A stretch of DNA of 64,000 bases, from the NCBI RefSeq assembly GCF_000400715.1, contig NZ_KE007346.1, positions 186,001-250,000 on the forward strand, read 5' to 3'. The notes beneath the pieces are model-generated. The model was not told where the DNA came from. It saw only the letters and a list, made by a program, of their open reading frames with translations, and made no database searches. Of this stretch, positions 37,716 through 47,226 are shown piece after piece; the stretch's first letter is position 1, and every line of letters begins with the position of its first letter. The DNA comes from Acinetobacter genomosp. 15BJ. Lineage in GTDB: Bacteria > Pseudomonadota > Gammaproteobacteria > Pseudomonadales > Moraxellaceae. The position numbers and the translations under genes are program-made.

Positions 37716-37942
37716 GCTCTTGTGTTATCAGTCCTGTAATGGACTTAAGTGATTGAGTCCATTTACTAAACTTATATTCGCGGAAAAACAAATTGTAAAT
37801 CATCTACAAAAAGCTATTAAAAAGTGAGAAAAACAGGTAAATAACTACAAATCATCAAACTTTTTATCAGATCATTTTAAGTTTTAGGTCATAGGATGAC
37901 CTAATTAAATGAATCACTACATAACAAGGATTGTTAAACACA

Positions 37943-39136
37943 ATGTTTAAGTCTTTCTTTCCGAACCCACGTCTGTTTTTTATTTCTGTCATCGTATGGT
38001 TATCCCTCAATATGTTGCTGTGGTACACCGGTGGGCATAGTTGGGGTGAATATCTTGGTTTTGCCAAAGGTTATGCTAATGCAGAGTTGCCAATTGGTGT
38101 CAGCCGTTTTTGGGCACCTTCTTCTCTTTGGTTTTATTCTTGGTTTATTGCCGCAACAGCACTATTTGCTGGGTTTTGGCGGATATTTTCAGCCAATAAA
38201 TGGCAGCGTTGGTCGATTTGGGGCTCTGCATTTATCTTATTTAATATCTGGTTTGCTGTACAAGCGAATGTTGCGATTAATGCATGGTATGTTCCATTTT
38301 GGGATTTAGTCCAAAGTATGCTCTCTACAAAAGGAGGGAATATTATGGCTCTTTATAATGAATTGACGGTTTTTTTATGGATTGCTATGGTCTATGTAAC
38401 CTTGGGAACGATCAATGTATTCTTTACTAGCCATTATGTTTTCCGTTGGCGTACAGCGATGAATGAATATTATGTCGAGAATTGGGAAAAATTGAGACAT
38501 ATCGAAGGTGCCTCACAACGTGTACAAGAAGATACTATGCGTTTTGCAACGATTGTCGAGGACTTGGGCGTAGAATTTATTAAAGCAATTATGACGCTTA
38601 TTGCATTTTTACCATTACTTTTTATCTTATCAAATCATGTGCCTGCATTACCGATTATTGGCGAGGTTAAATATTCATTAGTATGGGCAGCTGTGTTATG
38701 GGCCGTCTTTGGAACCATACTTTTAATGGTTGTTGGGATAAAATTGCCAGGTCTACAATTTAATAATCAGAAAGTCGAGGCTGCTTACCGTAAAGAGTTG
38801 GTTTATGGTGAAGATCATATTGAATATGCCCAACCTGCGAAGTTAAAAGAGTTATTTAATGAGGTAAGAAAAAACTACTTTCGTTTATACTTTCATTATT
38901 CTTATTTTAATTTGACTGCAAATTGGTATGGGCAACTTGATATTTTGTATAAATTAGTCGTGTTATTTCCATCTATTTCGGCAGGTTTGTTAACACTTGG
39001 TTTATTTCAACAGATCTCGAATGTTTTTAGTAATGTTCGAGATTCTTTCCAATATCTGATTAGTTCATGGAAAACCATCATTGAGTTACTATCGATTCAT
39101 AAACGCCTTAAAGCCTTTGAAAAAATATTAGATTAG
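37943..39136 (+). CDS. sbmA: SbmA/BacA-like peptide transporter
   Basis: 397 residues starting 'MFKSFFPNPRLFFISVIVW', colinear with E. coli SbmA (406 aa). Seven to eight helices, with the conserved 'NEYYVENWEKLRHIEGASQR' and 'RVQEDTMRFATIVEDLGV' cytoplasmic region. SbmA is a proton-driven importer of peptide antibiotics (microcins, Bac7, bleomycin). The ATG at 37943 is kept because of the conserved N-terminus; the AAGGA at 37926 lies far upstream. Confidence 0.93.
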   Translation: MFKSFFPNPRLFFISVIVWLSLNMLLWYTGGHSWGEYLGFAKGYANAELPIGVSRFWAPSSLWFYSWFIAATALFAGFWRIFSANKWQRWSIWGSAFILFNIWFAVQANVAINAWYVPFWDLVQSMLSTKGGNIMALYNELTVFLWIAMVYVTLGTINVFFTSHYVFRWRTAMNEYYVENWEKLRHIEGASQRVQEDTMRFATIVEDLGVEFIKAIMTLIAFLPLLFILSNHVPALPIIGEVKYSLVWAAVLWAVFGTILLMVVGIKLPGLQFNNQKVEAAYRKELVYGEDHIEYAQPAKLKELFNEVRKNYFRLYFHYSYFNLTANWYGQLDILYKLVVLFPSISAGLLTLGLFQQISNVFSNVRDSFQYLISSWKTIIELLSIHKRLKAFEKILD

Positions 39137-39158
39137 TTTGAACAGTTGAGATTAAGGA

Positions 39159-39187
39159 AGCCTTGGCCCGATGCTAAGGCTTTTTTA
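39159..39187 (+). terminator. Terminator after sbmA
   Basis: Stem AGCCTTGGC/GCTAAGGCT (one G-T mismatch position) with a CCGAT-type loop and six T's. Confidence 0.85.
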
Positions 39188-39354
39188 TTGCCAAGGGGTT
39201 TAACGAGTTTGTGGTTTTTATGTGAAAAGTGAATATATATTGCAACGAAAATGACTTTATTTGACGAAATTCCTTCACTATAGTCTCTTGATAAAATTAA
39301 TGATCTCTCATTTTTCGCTTGTATTGCTTAAAACCTAAATAAATAGGATAAATC

Positions 39355-41406
39355 ATGAAACCTGTATTGCTCAAAAGTGCATTAGCGCTTGCACTGACTG
39401 CTTTTACTGCAAATGTATGGGCAGACCAAGCAATTGAATCCTCCCCAACTCAAAAAATCTCAGGCATAGACCAGCAATATATCGATCCAAGCGTACCTGC
39501 CAATAATGATTTTTATGATTATGTGAATGGAAAATGGTTAAAAGACACTGAGATTCCCGCAGATAAATCACGTTGGGGCGCATTCAATGAGTTACATGAG
39601 CTATCGACCAATCAATTGCACAGTATTGTTGAAGAGCTGAGCGCGCAAAAATGGGCAACAGGAACGGTTGAGCAAAAAGTTTCGAGTCTGTATGCCAGCT
39701 TTATGGATGAAAAAGAGATTGAGGCAAAAGGAATTAAACCTTTACAGCAGGAACTGGCACAGGTTGATGCAATTCAAAACAAACAAGACCTTGCTCAATT
39801 AATGGGACATTTCTCACGTATTGGGGTCAGAACACCGTTTGATATCAGTATTGACCAAGATATGAAGCATTCCGATGTGATGATTGCAGGCCTAGCACAG
39901 CGTCGACTAGGTTTACCAGATCGAGATTATTATTTAAAAGATGATAAAAAGTTTGTTGAAACGCGTGCCAAATATCTCAAGCATATTGAACGGATGCTAC
40001 AGCTGTCAGGTGATCAGCAAGCGGCACAGCACGCAAAAGAAATTCTGAAACTTGAAACAGACTTGGCCAAGATTCAGTGGAGCAATGTACAAAATCGTGA
40101 TTTATCTAAGCGCTATAATATTTACTCACTTAAAGATTTGAATAAGTTGAGTCGTAGCTTTGATTGGGATAGCTACCTTAGTACGGTTGGCGTTAAGGAT
40201 AAAATTCAAACCATCCAAGTACATCAATTAAGTTATTTCAAAGCACTTGATCCTGTGATCAATAAGACTCCTTTAAATGTCTGGAAAGCTTATTTTAAAT
40301 GGAACTTGATCAGTAATTTTTCACCGTTCTTAAACAAGGCTTTTGTGGATGAAAGTTTTGAATTTTACGGCAAAACTTTACGTGATGTTGCAGAGCAGGA
40401 AGTACGCTGGAAGCGTGGTGTACAAACCGTGAATGCAGTGTTAGGTGATGGACTAGGTAAGATCTATGTGGAAAAACACTTTTCTGCTGAGAAAAAACAA
40501 CGCATGGATGCCTTAGTGCAGAATCTGATCCAAGCCTATGATCAAAGCATTAGTCAATTGGACTGGATGAGTCCTGCAACGAAAGTACAAGCCAAGAAGA
40601 AATTAGCCAGCTTGTCGATTAAAGTCGGTTATCCAAACAAATGGCGTGATTATTCAGCACTGGACATTAAAGATGGTGATTTGATTGGTAACGTGATTCG
40701 TGCCAGAGAATTTGAACATCAAGATGATTTAGATAAGCTCGGTAAGCCTGTGGATCGTGATGAGTGGTTTATGACCCCTCAAACCGTGAATGCCTATTAC
40801 AATCCATCATCAAACGAAATTGTTTTTCCAGCTGCAATTTTGCAACCGCCGTTCTTTAATATCGATGCGGATGATGCAGTCAATTATGGTGGAATTGGCA
40901 GTGTGATCGGACATGAAATCAGTCATGGTTTCGATGATCAGGGTAGCCAGTTTGATGAATTGGGCAATATGCGTAATTGGTGGACAGCACAAGATCACAA
41001 ACGCTTTAAAGCCAAAACACAGGCTTTAGTGGCACAGTACAATGCTTATGAGCCAATTGCTGGTTATCACGTCAATGGTGAACTGACCTTGGGTGAAAAT
41101 ATTGCCGATAACTCAGGTTTGTCAATTGCTTATAAAGCGTATCAACTTTCTTTGGCTGGCAAACCTGCACCCGTGATTGAGGGACGTACGGGTGAGCAGC
41201 GTTTTTATATGGGGTGGGCGCAAGTTTGGCGTGCCAAAACCCGCGAAGCACAAGCGATTGTGTATTTAAAAACTGATCCGCACGCACCAGATAAAGTTCG
41301 TGCCAATGGTGCATTAGTCAATCAAGCACCGTTCTATGATGCTTTCAAGATTAAAGCGGGGGATAAAATGTATTTGGCTCCTGAAAAACGCGTTAGCATT
41401 TGGTAA
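39355..41406 (+). CDS. M13-family zinc metallopeptidase (PepO/neprilysin-like)
   Basis: 683 residues. Signal peptide 'LALALTAFTANVWA' then the N-terminal M13 domain starting 'NNDFYDYVNGKWLKDTEIPA'. The zinc site is HEISH in 'SVIGHEISHGFDDQG' near residue 522, with the third ligand Glu in 'TLGENIADNSGL'. 'NAYYNPSSNEIVFPAAILQP' is the substrate-binding strand and 'RVNG'-like 'KVRANGALVNQ' the C-terminal Arg region. Periplasmic oligopeptidase. AGGA ribosome site. Confidence 0.96.
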   Translation: MKPVLLKSALALALTAFTANVWADQAIESSPTQKISGIDQQYIDPSVPANNDFYDYVNGKWLKDTEIPADKSRWGAFNELHELSTNQLHSIVEELSAQKWATGTVEQKVSSLYASFMDEKEIEAKGIKPLQQELAQVDAIQNKQDLAQLMGHFSRIGVRTPFDISIDQDMKHSDVMIAGLAQRRLGLPDRDYYLKDDKKFVETRAKYLKHIERMLQLSGDQQAAQHAKEILKLETDLAKIQWSNVQNRDLSKRYNIYSLKDLNKLSRSFDWDSYLSTVGVKDKIQTIQVHQLSYFKALDPVINKTPLNVWKAYFKWNLISNFSPFLNKAFVDESFEFYGKTLRDVAEQEVRWKRGVQTVNAVLGDGLGKIYVEKHFSAEKKQRMDALVQNLIQAYDQSISQLDWMSPATKVQAKKKLASLSIKVGYPNKWRDYSALDIKDGDLIGNVIRAREFEHQDDLDKLGKPVDRDEWFMTPQTVNAYYNPSSNEIVFPAAILQPPFFNIDADDAVNYGGIGSVIGHEISHGFDDQGSQFDELGNMRNWWTAQDHKRFKAKTQALVAQYNAYEPIAGYHVNGELTLGENIADNSGLSIAYKAYQLSLAGKPAPVIEGRTGEQRFYMGWAQVWRAKTREAQAIVYLKTDPHAPDKVRANGALVNQAPFYDAFKIKAGDKMYLAPEKRVSIW

Positions 41407-41419
41407 TTCGAGCATCAAT

Positions 41420-41446
41420 AAAAAACCTGCATCAAGCAGGTTTTTT
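41420..41446. terminator. Terminator M13 peptidase / chromate transporter
   Basis: Eleven-bp stem AAAAAACCTGC/GCAGGTTTTTT, 5-nt loop, between convergent genes; usable in both directions. Confidence 0.93.
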
Positions 41447-41461
41447 ATTGATGCTTAAAGC

Positions 41462-41977
41462 TTAAAGGAAAGCAATTCCAAGTCCAGCACCCGCAGCCAT
41501 GACCCAAAGCGGGTGAATCTTTTTAAACATGCCAAGGATTGCGGTGACAATCACGATCATCACCAGAAGCAGGCTTTGTGCAGATGCATCGGCAATCAAC
41601 CATGCACTAACCAGAACCAAACCCACGGTAATCGGTTTTAAGGCTTTTTCAAAACGTGCCCGTAACGGATTGTCTTTAAAGCGCTCCCAGAATTTCAGTG
41701 CATAAATGGTGATGATTGAAGATGGACCGAACTTCGCCAACGAAGTCACCAACAAACCTGCTGGGCCTGCAACATGCCAACCGACCAAAGATACAATCAT
41801 CATATTCGGACCTGGGGCAGCCTGAGCCATGGCAAACAGCGAACTAAACTGTTCTGCGCTCATCCATTGATGCACGGTCACCACTTGGTGCTGCATTTCA
41901 GGCAGGATGGCATTACCGCCACCAAAAGCCAGTAATGAGAGTTGAGTAAACACGACAGCAAGGGTAACTAAGATCAT
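41462..41977 (-). CDS. Chromate transporter, short subunit (second of pair)
   Basis: 171 residues with five to six helices; one CHR domain with 'QLSLLAFGGGNAILPEMQHQ' and 'QAAPGPNMMIVSLVGWHVAG' motifs. It overlaps the preceding gene by four bases (ATGA), so the two are translationally coupled. Short-chain CHR proteins work as heterodimers of one N-type and one C-type subunit to export chromate; other anions are possible. Confidence 0.9.
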   Translation of the reverse strand: MILVTLAVVFTQLSLLAFGGGNAILPEMQHQVVTVHQWMSAEQFSSLFAMAQAAPGPNMMIVSLVGWHVAGPAGLLVTSLAKFGPSSIITIYALKFWERFKDNPLRARFEKALKPITVGLVLVSAWLIADASAQSLLLVMIVIVTAILGMFKKIHPLWVMAAGAGLGIAFL

Positions 41978-42546
41978 GACTTTTTCACTCCTAAAACTAA
42001 CATGTTAATGGCAAGTAGAATGGCTAAAGTCAGTGCTAAGGGGAGCTTGATCGAGATCATAAACACAAAGGTCAGGCCTATGGTAAAAATGGTCAGATAG
42101 CTTTTTAAAATCGGCTTGAGCATCTTAAATCCAGTCGCAAACAGCAAGCCTGCGGCGGCAGCGGCCAAACCTTGAATCATGTGTTTGACTGCGGGAAGGT
42201 ATTGAAAATGCTCATAGACCTGATAGATGATCAGTACAATTGCAGTCGGGGCGGAGATCAAACCGAGGACTGAACTGATCGCACCTTTCACGCCTTGGAA
42301 TTCCATTCCAATGGCAACTGCCATATTGATGATGTTGCCGCCCGGCAATAACTGGCACACGCCAAGTAAGTCGGTAAATTTGCCAGCATCAATCCATTTA
42401 TGTTCTTCAACGATAATGCGATGTGCCAGTGGCAGCACGCCACCAAAACCCATCAATCCCAATTTCATAAATCCCGTAAAAAGTGCCTTACAATCAGGAG
42501 CAGTCGCTAGTGGTTCACTCTCTATTGATAGGGCTTGGGCTTTCAT
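41974..42546 (-). CDS. Chromate transporter, short subunit (first of pair)
   Basis: 190 residues from the ATG at 42546, preceded by AAAGG; the open frame extends further upstream but without need. CHR motifs 'FMKLGLMGFGGVLPLAHRI' and 'CQLLPGGNIINMAVAIGMEF'. Pairs with the next gene by an ATGA overlap. Divergent from the LysR regulator, the usual arrangement of a regulated transporter. Confidence 0.9.
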   Translation of the reverse strand: MKAQALSIESEPLATAPDCKALFTGFMKLGLMGFGGVLPLAHRIIVEEHKWIDAGKFTDLLGVCQLLPGGNIINMAVAIGMEFQGVKGAISSVLGLISAPTAIVLIIYQVYEHFQYLPAVKHMIQGLAAAAAGLLFATGFKMLKPILKSYLTIFTIGLTFVFMISIKLPLALTLAILLAINMLVLGVKKS

Positions 42547-42646
42547 TGGATTACCTTTCTGTTCAACCTTTTGAGCTATAGCATGAAAGATTTGTGGTAT
42601 ATTCACAAATGCTATTTTTGCCATTATCTATACTTTCAGGGTATGT

Positions 42647-43546
42647 ATGATTGATATTCATAAACTCAATGCATTCGTTGTTGTGGTGGAAGAAAGTAAT
42701 ATTTCCAAAGCAGCAGTCAGGCTGCATATGCAACAGCCGCCACTGACCCGACTGATTAAAAGTTTGGAAGAAGAGCTGGATACAGCTTTGCTCAAACGTC
42801 TGCCACGAGGTGTGGAGGTCACGGAAGCGGGTAAGGCTTTATATCAGGAAGCGATTACCATTTTGGCGCACGCTCAGTCGATTCCGAAACGGGTCAAAAA
42901 CATTGCACAAGGCTTGGAAGGTCAGATCAATATTGGCTTTACCAACTCCGCAGGCTTGCATCCTTTTTTGCCTGCTGTGTTACGTCAATTTAGGGAGCAG
43001 TTTCCTGCGGTGGCGATTCATCTGGAGGAAGACAGCAGTACCGCCTTAACCGATGCGGTGATCAATGAAAAACTGGATATCGTCTTTCTACGTAAACCTG
43101 CACCGATTCATGCCGAAGTACAAAGCATTCATGTACTGGATGAGCCCTTGATTGTCGCTTTACCGAGTAATCATCCTTTGGCTGAGCAAGAGGGATCAAT
43201 CCGCTTACTCGATTTAGAACCGTATGAGTTTGTGTTGTATCGCCGTATTGCAGGGCAGGATTTGTTTGATAATATTTTGGCGAATTGTTATCAGGCCGGG
43301 TTTAACCCCAATATTGTGCAGGAAGCCCCACGTTTAACCTCGAGCCTGAATCTGATTGCAGCGGGGATTGGGCTGTCAATTGTCCCAGCTTCAATTCAGG
43401 ACTTCTGGAATAAGCAGATTGTGTACAAACCGCTAGAAGCGAAAAAACCATGTATCGCCCCGATCTATGCAATTTGCCGTGCCAAAGGCAATAGTGTTCG
43501 GGTCGAACATTTCTTGAGTTTACTCAAAGCCAGTCAAGCGGTTTGA
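42647..43546 (+). CDS. LysR-family transcriptional regulator
   Basis: 299 residues. N-terminal helix-turn-helix 'LNAFVVVVEESNISKAAVRL' and 'QQPPLTRLIKSLEEELDTAL', followed by the periplasmic-binding-like effector domain ('INIGFTNSAGLHPFLPAVLR'). It diverges from the chromate transporter pair over 100 bp, so it likely controls that operon and itself. Inducer unknown. Resembles the BenM/CatM group in the 'QQPPLTRxIK' motif. Confidence 0.94.
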   Translation: MIDIHKLNAFVVVVEESNISKAAVRLHMQQPPLTRLIKSLEEELDTALLKRLPRGVEVTEAGKALYQEAITILAHAQSIPKRVKNIAQGLEGQINIGFTNSAGLHPFLPAVLRQFREQFPAVAIHLEEDSSTALTDAVINEKLDIVFLRKPAPIHAEVQSIHVLDEPLIVALPSNHPLAEQEGSIRLLDLEPYEFVLYRRIAGQDLFDNILANCYQAGFNPNIVQEAPRLTSSLNLIAAGIGLSIVPASIQDFWNKQIVYKPLEAKKPCIAPIYAICRAKGNSVRVEHFLSLLKASQAV

Positions 43547-43552
43547 AACGGT

Positions 43553-44302
43553 TCAATGGTTAAAGTGATAAAAATTTAAAATTGGCCCAACCAAGTGCTG
43601 TTGTGATTTATCCAGCGTCACGATGATTTCTCTAAAATTGAAGGTGTCCTCGTCATGGTATTTCGCGACGCCATGAGTTTTATTATTCAGGTTTGGGATT
43701 TGATAGCTAAAGAAAGCCACTTGTTTAGATGGATGGACCACGGTCACCAATTTTTGTGGATCTTTATAGCCACCAAACTCATTTTGAATACTCTCTTTTA
43801 ACAGATTGGGAAAGTAAAGCGTGGCATTCGGCATACCGCAACCGACACAGAACGATGAATCGTATAATTCTATGGCCTGTTTTTGATTTGGACTCATCAG
43901 TAGGGCTGAACCCGTACCATTTGCACCTGCACTTGCCTCCACATCGTGCCAATCTTTGGGTACAAGCACTGCACCAATTTCAGGTAGCGCAACTAATTTG
44001 AGTTGCTTGGCCTGATTTGTATCCAGCTTAAAATCGAAATGGCAGCTTTTTGCTGTACAGCTTTTAAAGTCTTTTAATAAGCCTTCATCGGCTGGATTCA
44101 GCGCAGTGACCCCATAATAGGGAACACGGACATCGTTGGCAAAGGACACTTCACCCAAGGCATAAATTTGGTTTTCGGTTTTTCGCTGTTGGGCTGTATT
44201 TGAAAATTTAGGAAAAATAGGTTTGAAGCTACTGACCTCTGCATGAGTTGAAGTAGCTGATAATGCGAATAAAATAGCAAGAATGGAGATTAACGTTTTC
44301 AT
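43553..44302 (-). CDS. Exported protein of unknown function (DUF4850-like)
   Basis: 249 residues. Signal peptide 'LISILAILFALSATSTHA'. The mature part has 'LGEVSFANDVRVPYYGVTAL', a Cys pair 'FKSCTAKSCHF', 'PEIGAVLVPKDWHDVEASAG' and another pair 'SFCVGCGMPNATLYFP'. The four Cys suggest disulfides made by the Dsb system. I associate this with DUF4850 from memory; weak. Opposite in strand to its neighbours and only six bp from the LysR stop. Confidence 0.7.
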   Translation of the reverse strand: MKTLISILAILFALSATSTHAEVSSFKPIFPKFSNTAQQRKTENQIYALGEVSFANDVRVPYYGVTALNPADEGLLKDFKSCTAKSCHFDFKLDTNQAKQLKLVALPEIGAVLVPKDWHDVEASAGANGTGSALLMSPNQKQAIELYDSSFCVGCGMPNATLYFPNLLKESIQNEFGGYKDPQKLVTVVHPSKQVAFFSYQIPNLNNKTHGVAKYHDEDTFNFREIIVTLDKSQQHLVGPILNFYHFNH

Positions 44303-44435
44303 TTTTAGTATGGTGTTTTTGGGTTGAGTTCAAATTAACATATTCTTGAATACAAGAACCTACAAAGTGGCTCATTTAAAAGATTTAGAATATTTTTAAC
44401 AAATAATAAAATTGATGAGACAGAGCACAAGTCTT

Positions 44436-45500
44436 ATGAAAAAAATTCTTTCCGCCTGTTCCCTCATTGTCCTGAGTTCTAGTGCCTTTGCTCAAGACAT
44501 TAAAGGGATTTCATTCTCGCATGAAGATTGGGAAATTTACTGTAGCAATACGGGCACTTGCCGAGCAGCAGGTTATTACAATGAATATAGTGATGATGAA
44601 CCTGCATCGCTGTTATTGACCCGTCAGGCAGGGGCACGTCAGCCTGTACAGGTTGAATTTGCATTGGCTCGTTTTGAACAACCTTCTATGCCAGCAGCAA
44701 AGCTTAAAAATCTTCATTTCTATGTGAATGGCAAAAACTTTGGACAGGTGCCTGTCGATGGAACAGAATTCCCACTGATGGGGCAACTCTCTACAAATCA
44801 AGTCAATGCCTTATTACAGCAATCCAAGAAAAAGACCGAAATCGTGTTTAAAAATGCCAATCTACATTGGCAAATCTCAGATAAGGGAATGACTGCTGTA
44901 TTACTGAAAATGGATGATTTTCAAAAGCGTATTGGCACAGTGGGCGCTTTGATTAAAAAGGGCAAGGCAGATGAGTCGACGGTATTGGTGGCTCAACCTA
45001 AATTTACCGTCAAGCAGATCAAAACATCCAGTAAGCCTTATCTGACATTGCGACCAACAGACAAGCGCTATGCTGCACTCTATCAAAACTTGATGGCTGC
45101 CCAGCCAATTCCGAAACAAGAAGGCTTTTGTGAAGGAGCTTATGATGGTAATCAAACAGCACCTCAAGCAATTGATCTCTATAAATTAACCAATAAAAAA
45201 GTTTTAGCCGTCACGCTATGTTGGCGAGGTGCATATAACGAAGGTTATGGTGCATGGGTATTGGATGAGCCACTGGCTAATAAAGCTATTTTCGTGACGG
45301 AACATTCCTCTGAGTTTTATAACGGGATTCTCAGCAGTTCGCAGAAAGGGCGTGGTATCGGTGATTGCTGGTCAAGTGATGAATGGGTTTGGGATGGGCA
45401 GAAGTTTGTGCATACTTTAGATCGCTGGACAGGGATGTGTCGAGGCCTTGCCGCAGGTGGAGTGTGGGAACTTGATCAGATTGAAGTAATCGTCAAATAA
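44436..45500 (+). CDS. Exported DUF1176 protein
   Basis: 354 residues from the ATG at 44436, which begins the signal peptide 'ILSACSLIVLSSSAFA'. The mature protein has 'SHEDWEIYCSNTGTCRAAGY' near its start, the DUF1176 opening, and a series of Cys and Trp residues ('EGFCEGAYDGNQ', 'VTLCWRGAYNEGYGAWVLDE', 'GIGDCWSSDEWVWDGQKFV', 'RWTGMCRGLAAGGVWEL'). Periplasmic; function unknown. First of a rightward set of exported-protein genes. Confidence 0.88.
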   Translation: MKKILSACSLIVLSSSAFAQDIKGISFSHEDWEIYCSNTGTCRAAGYYNEYSDDEPASLLLTRQAGARQPVQVEFALARFEQPSMPAAKLKNLHFYVNGKNFGQVPVDGTEFPLMGQLSTNQVNALLQQSKKKTEIVFKNANLHWQISDKGMTAVLLKMDDFQKRIGTVGALIKKGKADESTVLVAQPKFTVKQIKTSSKPYLTLRPTDKRYAALYQNLMAAQPIPKQEGFCEGAYDGNQTAPQAIDLYKLTNKKVLAVTLCWRGAYNEGYGAWVLDEPLANKAIFVTEHSSEFYNGILSSSQKGRGIGDCWSSDEWVWDGQKFVHTLDRWTGMCRGLAAGGVWELDQIEVIVK

Positions 45501-45534
45501 TATTATGAGTATAAAAATAGCCTAAGGAAACGCA

Positions 45535-46305
45535 ATGCTTAAATATAAGATGGGTTTAGGTGGAATGATTTTAATGGGTGCATCTGCCTATTTTAGTGCA
45601 TCTGTTTTTGCTGCACCTTTACAGATTCTTGACTTTAAAAAGGGGCAACTGAGTGCAACGGAACAGACGCAACTCTGTGAACAAGTCAAAGAGCTATGTC
45701 AGCAGCGAACACAATTGCAGAGCCTGAAAACACCTGATCAAACCTTATGGTTATTATCTGAGGGAAATATTGCCCAGTTTGCGACATCGACCACAGGTTT
45801 TAAATTGTTAAAGCAGTGGCGTATTCAGTTGGCGGCTACGGAGGAAATGGCACGATCTAGCCAATATATTTTCCCTAAACTGTTTCCAATGGATCAAAAC
45901 CGTTATGCCGTTGCAGTGATTGATACTTTTTCAGAAATGTATTCAGGTGGTGGAGCTGGAATTGAACGTGCCAGCTTTTATGAGTTAAAGGATTCAGGCA
46001 AGACGCATCGCTTTATTGAAAATTATCCTTTTAGTTTTAACCGTATGATTCGTGCCTGTTTCTCTGAACAGGACTATGAAAGCTCTAAGGGCAAGTGCCA
46101 TGATGAAGATGGTTTAAGTCTGGATATTCGTCCTATCAAGCCGATGCTTTGGCAGTTCCGCTATCGCTACAGTTTGGATGTATCACCTGCGTCAGACTCG
46201 GGTGAGAAATCATTTAAGGGCAGCCGCAACCTGAATATTGATTTAAATAAAGCACCTGAGCAGCCGAATATTCCAGCAGAGTGGGGTTATGAAGGTGCAG
46301 GTTGA
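45535..46305 (+). CDS. Exported protein of unknown function
   Basis: 256 residues. Signal peptide ends 'YFSASVFA'; mature part starts 'APLQILDFKKGQLSATEQ'. Cys residues: 'QLCEQVKELCQQ' and later 'RACFSEQDYESSKGKC'. 'YRYSLDVSPASDSGEKSFKG' suggests a beta-rich C-terminal region. I do not recognise a family. It begins 34 bp after the DUF1176 gene with an AAGGAAAC ribosome site, so both are probably one operon. Confidence 0.8.
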   Translation: MLKYKMGLGGMILMGASAYFSASVFAAPLQILDFKKGQLSATEQTQLCEQVKELCQQRTQLQSLKTPDQTLWLLSEGNIAQFATSTTGFKLLKQWRIQLAATEEMARSSQYIFPKLFPMDQNRYAVAVIDTFSEMYSGGGAGIERASFYELKDSGKTHRFIENYPFSFNRMIRACFSEQDYESSKGKCHDEDGLSLDIRPIKPMLWQFRYRYSLDVSPASDSGEKSFKGSRNLNIDLNKAPEQPNIPAEWGYEGAG

Positions 46306-46442
46306 GTGATTTGGCATCTTCATGGTTTTTTACACTTTCCCAAAGCTTTAAGGGCGTGGGCTTACGTAATTTACAGCGTCATAACAGATGATCTAGACAG
46401 AGCATGGTACAAAGGGGAAGATTGCAATTTGGAACTGTGCTT

Positions 46443-46964
46443 ATGTCTCGTGTTTATACTTCTGCCCGCCGTAAATTTTCTCATTTAAGTCGTTCTGTGC
46501 TGATGGCTGCGGCTGTGTTGGGTACAACCCAAGTGGCAATGGCAGGGCCAACAGTCGATCAACTGAGTGATTGTTTAGTCAAAGCTACGACGGCAGCGGA
46601 TAAGACCACGGTTTTGCAATGGACCTTTAGCGCTTTGGCAGCACATCCTGATTTAAAGTCTTTTAGTAATGTTACACCTGAGCAGAAAACTCAGTTAGAT
46701 CAGAAGTTGGCTCAGGTGTTACAGCGTGTAATTGTGGAGCAGTGTTCGACACAGACTAAAGCCGTGATTCAGGCTGAAGGAATCCAAGCAGTTGGACAGG
46801 CTTTCCAACAGTTAGGTCAGAGTGCAGGGCAGGATATTGTTAAAGATCCAGCGGTTAGACAGCAGTTGCAAGGCACGTTGCGTTATATTGATTTAAATAA
46901 ATTGGTCACGACTTTTTTAACACCTGATATTTGGAATAAGCTGGGTGTGTTAAGAGGTGAGTAA
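46443..46964 (+). CDS. Exported small helical protein of unknown function
   Basis: 173 residues from the ATG at 46443 (GGA nine nt upstream; an earlier in-frame ATG at 46404 would spoil the signal peptide). Signal ends 'TTQVAMA', then 'GPTVDQLSDCLVKATTAADK'. Mostly helical, with two Cys ('SDCLVK' and 'VEQCSTQ') and Gln/Ala-rich helices. No family recognised. Last gene of the exported-protein group, 137 bp after the previous gene. Confidence 0.8.
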   Translation: MSRVYTSARRKFSHLSRSVLMAAAVLGTTQVAMAGPTVDQLSDCLVKATTAADKTTVLQWTFSALAAHPDLKSFSNVTPEQKTQLDQKLAQVLQRVIVEQCSTQTKAVIQAEGIQAVGQAFQQLGQSAGQDIVKDPAVRQQLQGTLRYIDLNKLVTTFLTPDIWNKLGVLRGE

Positions 46965-47062
46965 CCTCTCCCTAGCCTTCTCTAAAGAAGTGGGAACTTA
47001 GCGTATTAAATGAATCACCTGGCAATGTCTCCCTTTTTTAAGAGGGAGGCTTGGACGGATTT
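46965..47062. repeat. Degenerate MITE-like element
   Basis: Ends CCTCTCCCTAGCCTTCTCT and AGAGGGAGGCTTGGACGG are imperfect inverted repeats of each other and resemble the clean 75-bp element at 59648-59722 (CCTCCCCAACCCTCC / GGGGTTAGGGGAG). It has about 20 bp more in the middle. It starts right after the stop of the preceding gene. Confidence 0.6.
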
Positions 47063-47081
47063 AGAAATTATGCATAAAAAG

Positions 47082-47110
47082 GACTTTGGAGACCGAATAC
47101 GACCAAAGTC
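47082..47110. repeat. Hairpin upstream of the AT-rich orphan gene
   Basis: GACTTTGG (47082-47089) pairs with CCAAAGTC (47103-47110) around a 13-nt loop. No T-tract follows, so a terminator is unlikely; part of a repeat or a leader structure. Confidence 0.5.
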
Positions 47111-47226
47111 TTCGAGCTTTGCTATAGGATATATTCTTGGAAAGTTATTTTTTTCTGAAAAGTTACAGTTAGTGTGATTTATAGAAAACTGTTAATAAAG
47201 TATACTCATTAAGAGTAAATTTTAAT

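Noticed and set aside
41462..42546. Possible frameshift splitting one chromate transporter gene
   Set aside because: The two parts overlap by ATGA and each is a complete CHR domain with its own start, the known short-chain two-subunit arrangement.
43553..44302. DUF4850-like gene as part of the rightward exported-protein operon
   Set aside because: It is on the opposite strand, so cannot share the transcript; only neighbourhood is shared.
46306..46488. 60-codon frame between two exported-protein genes
   Set aside because: Overlaps the better supported 173-aa gene in another frame and has no ribosome site.
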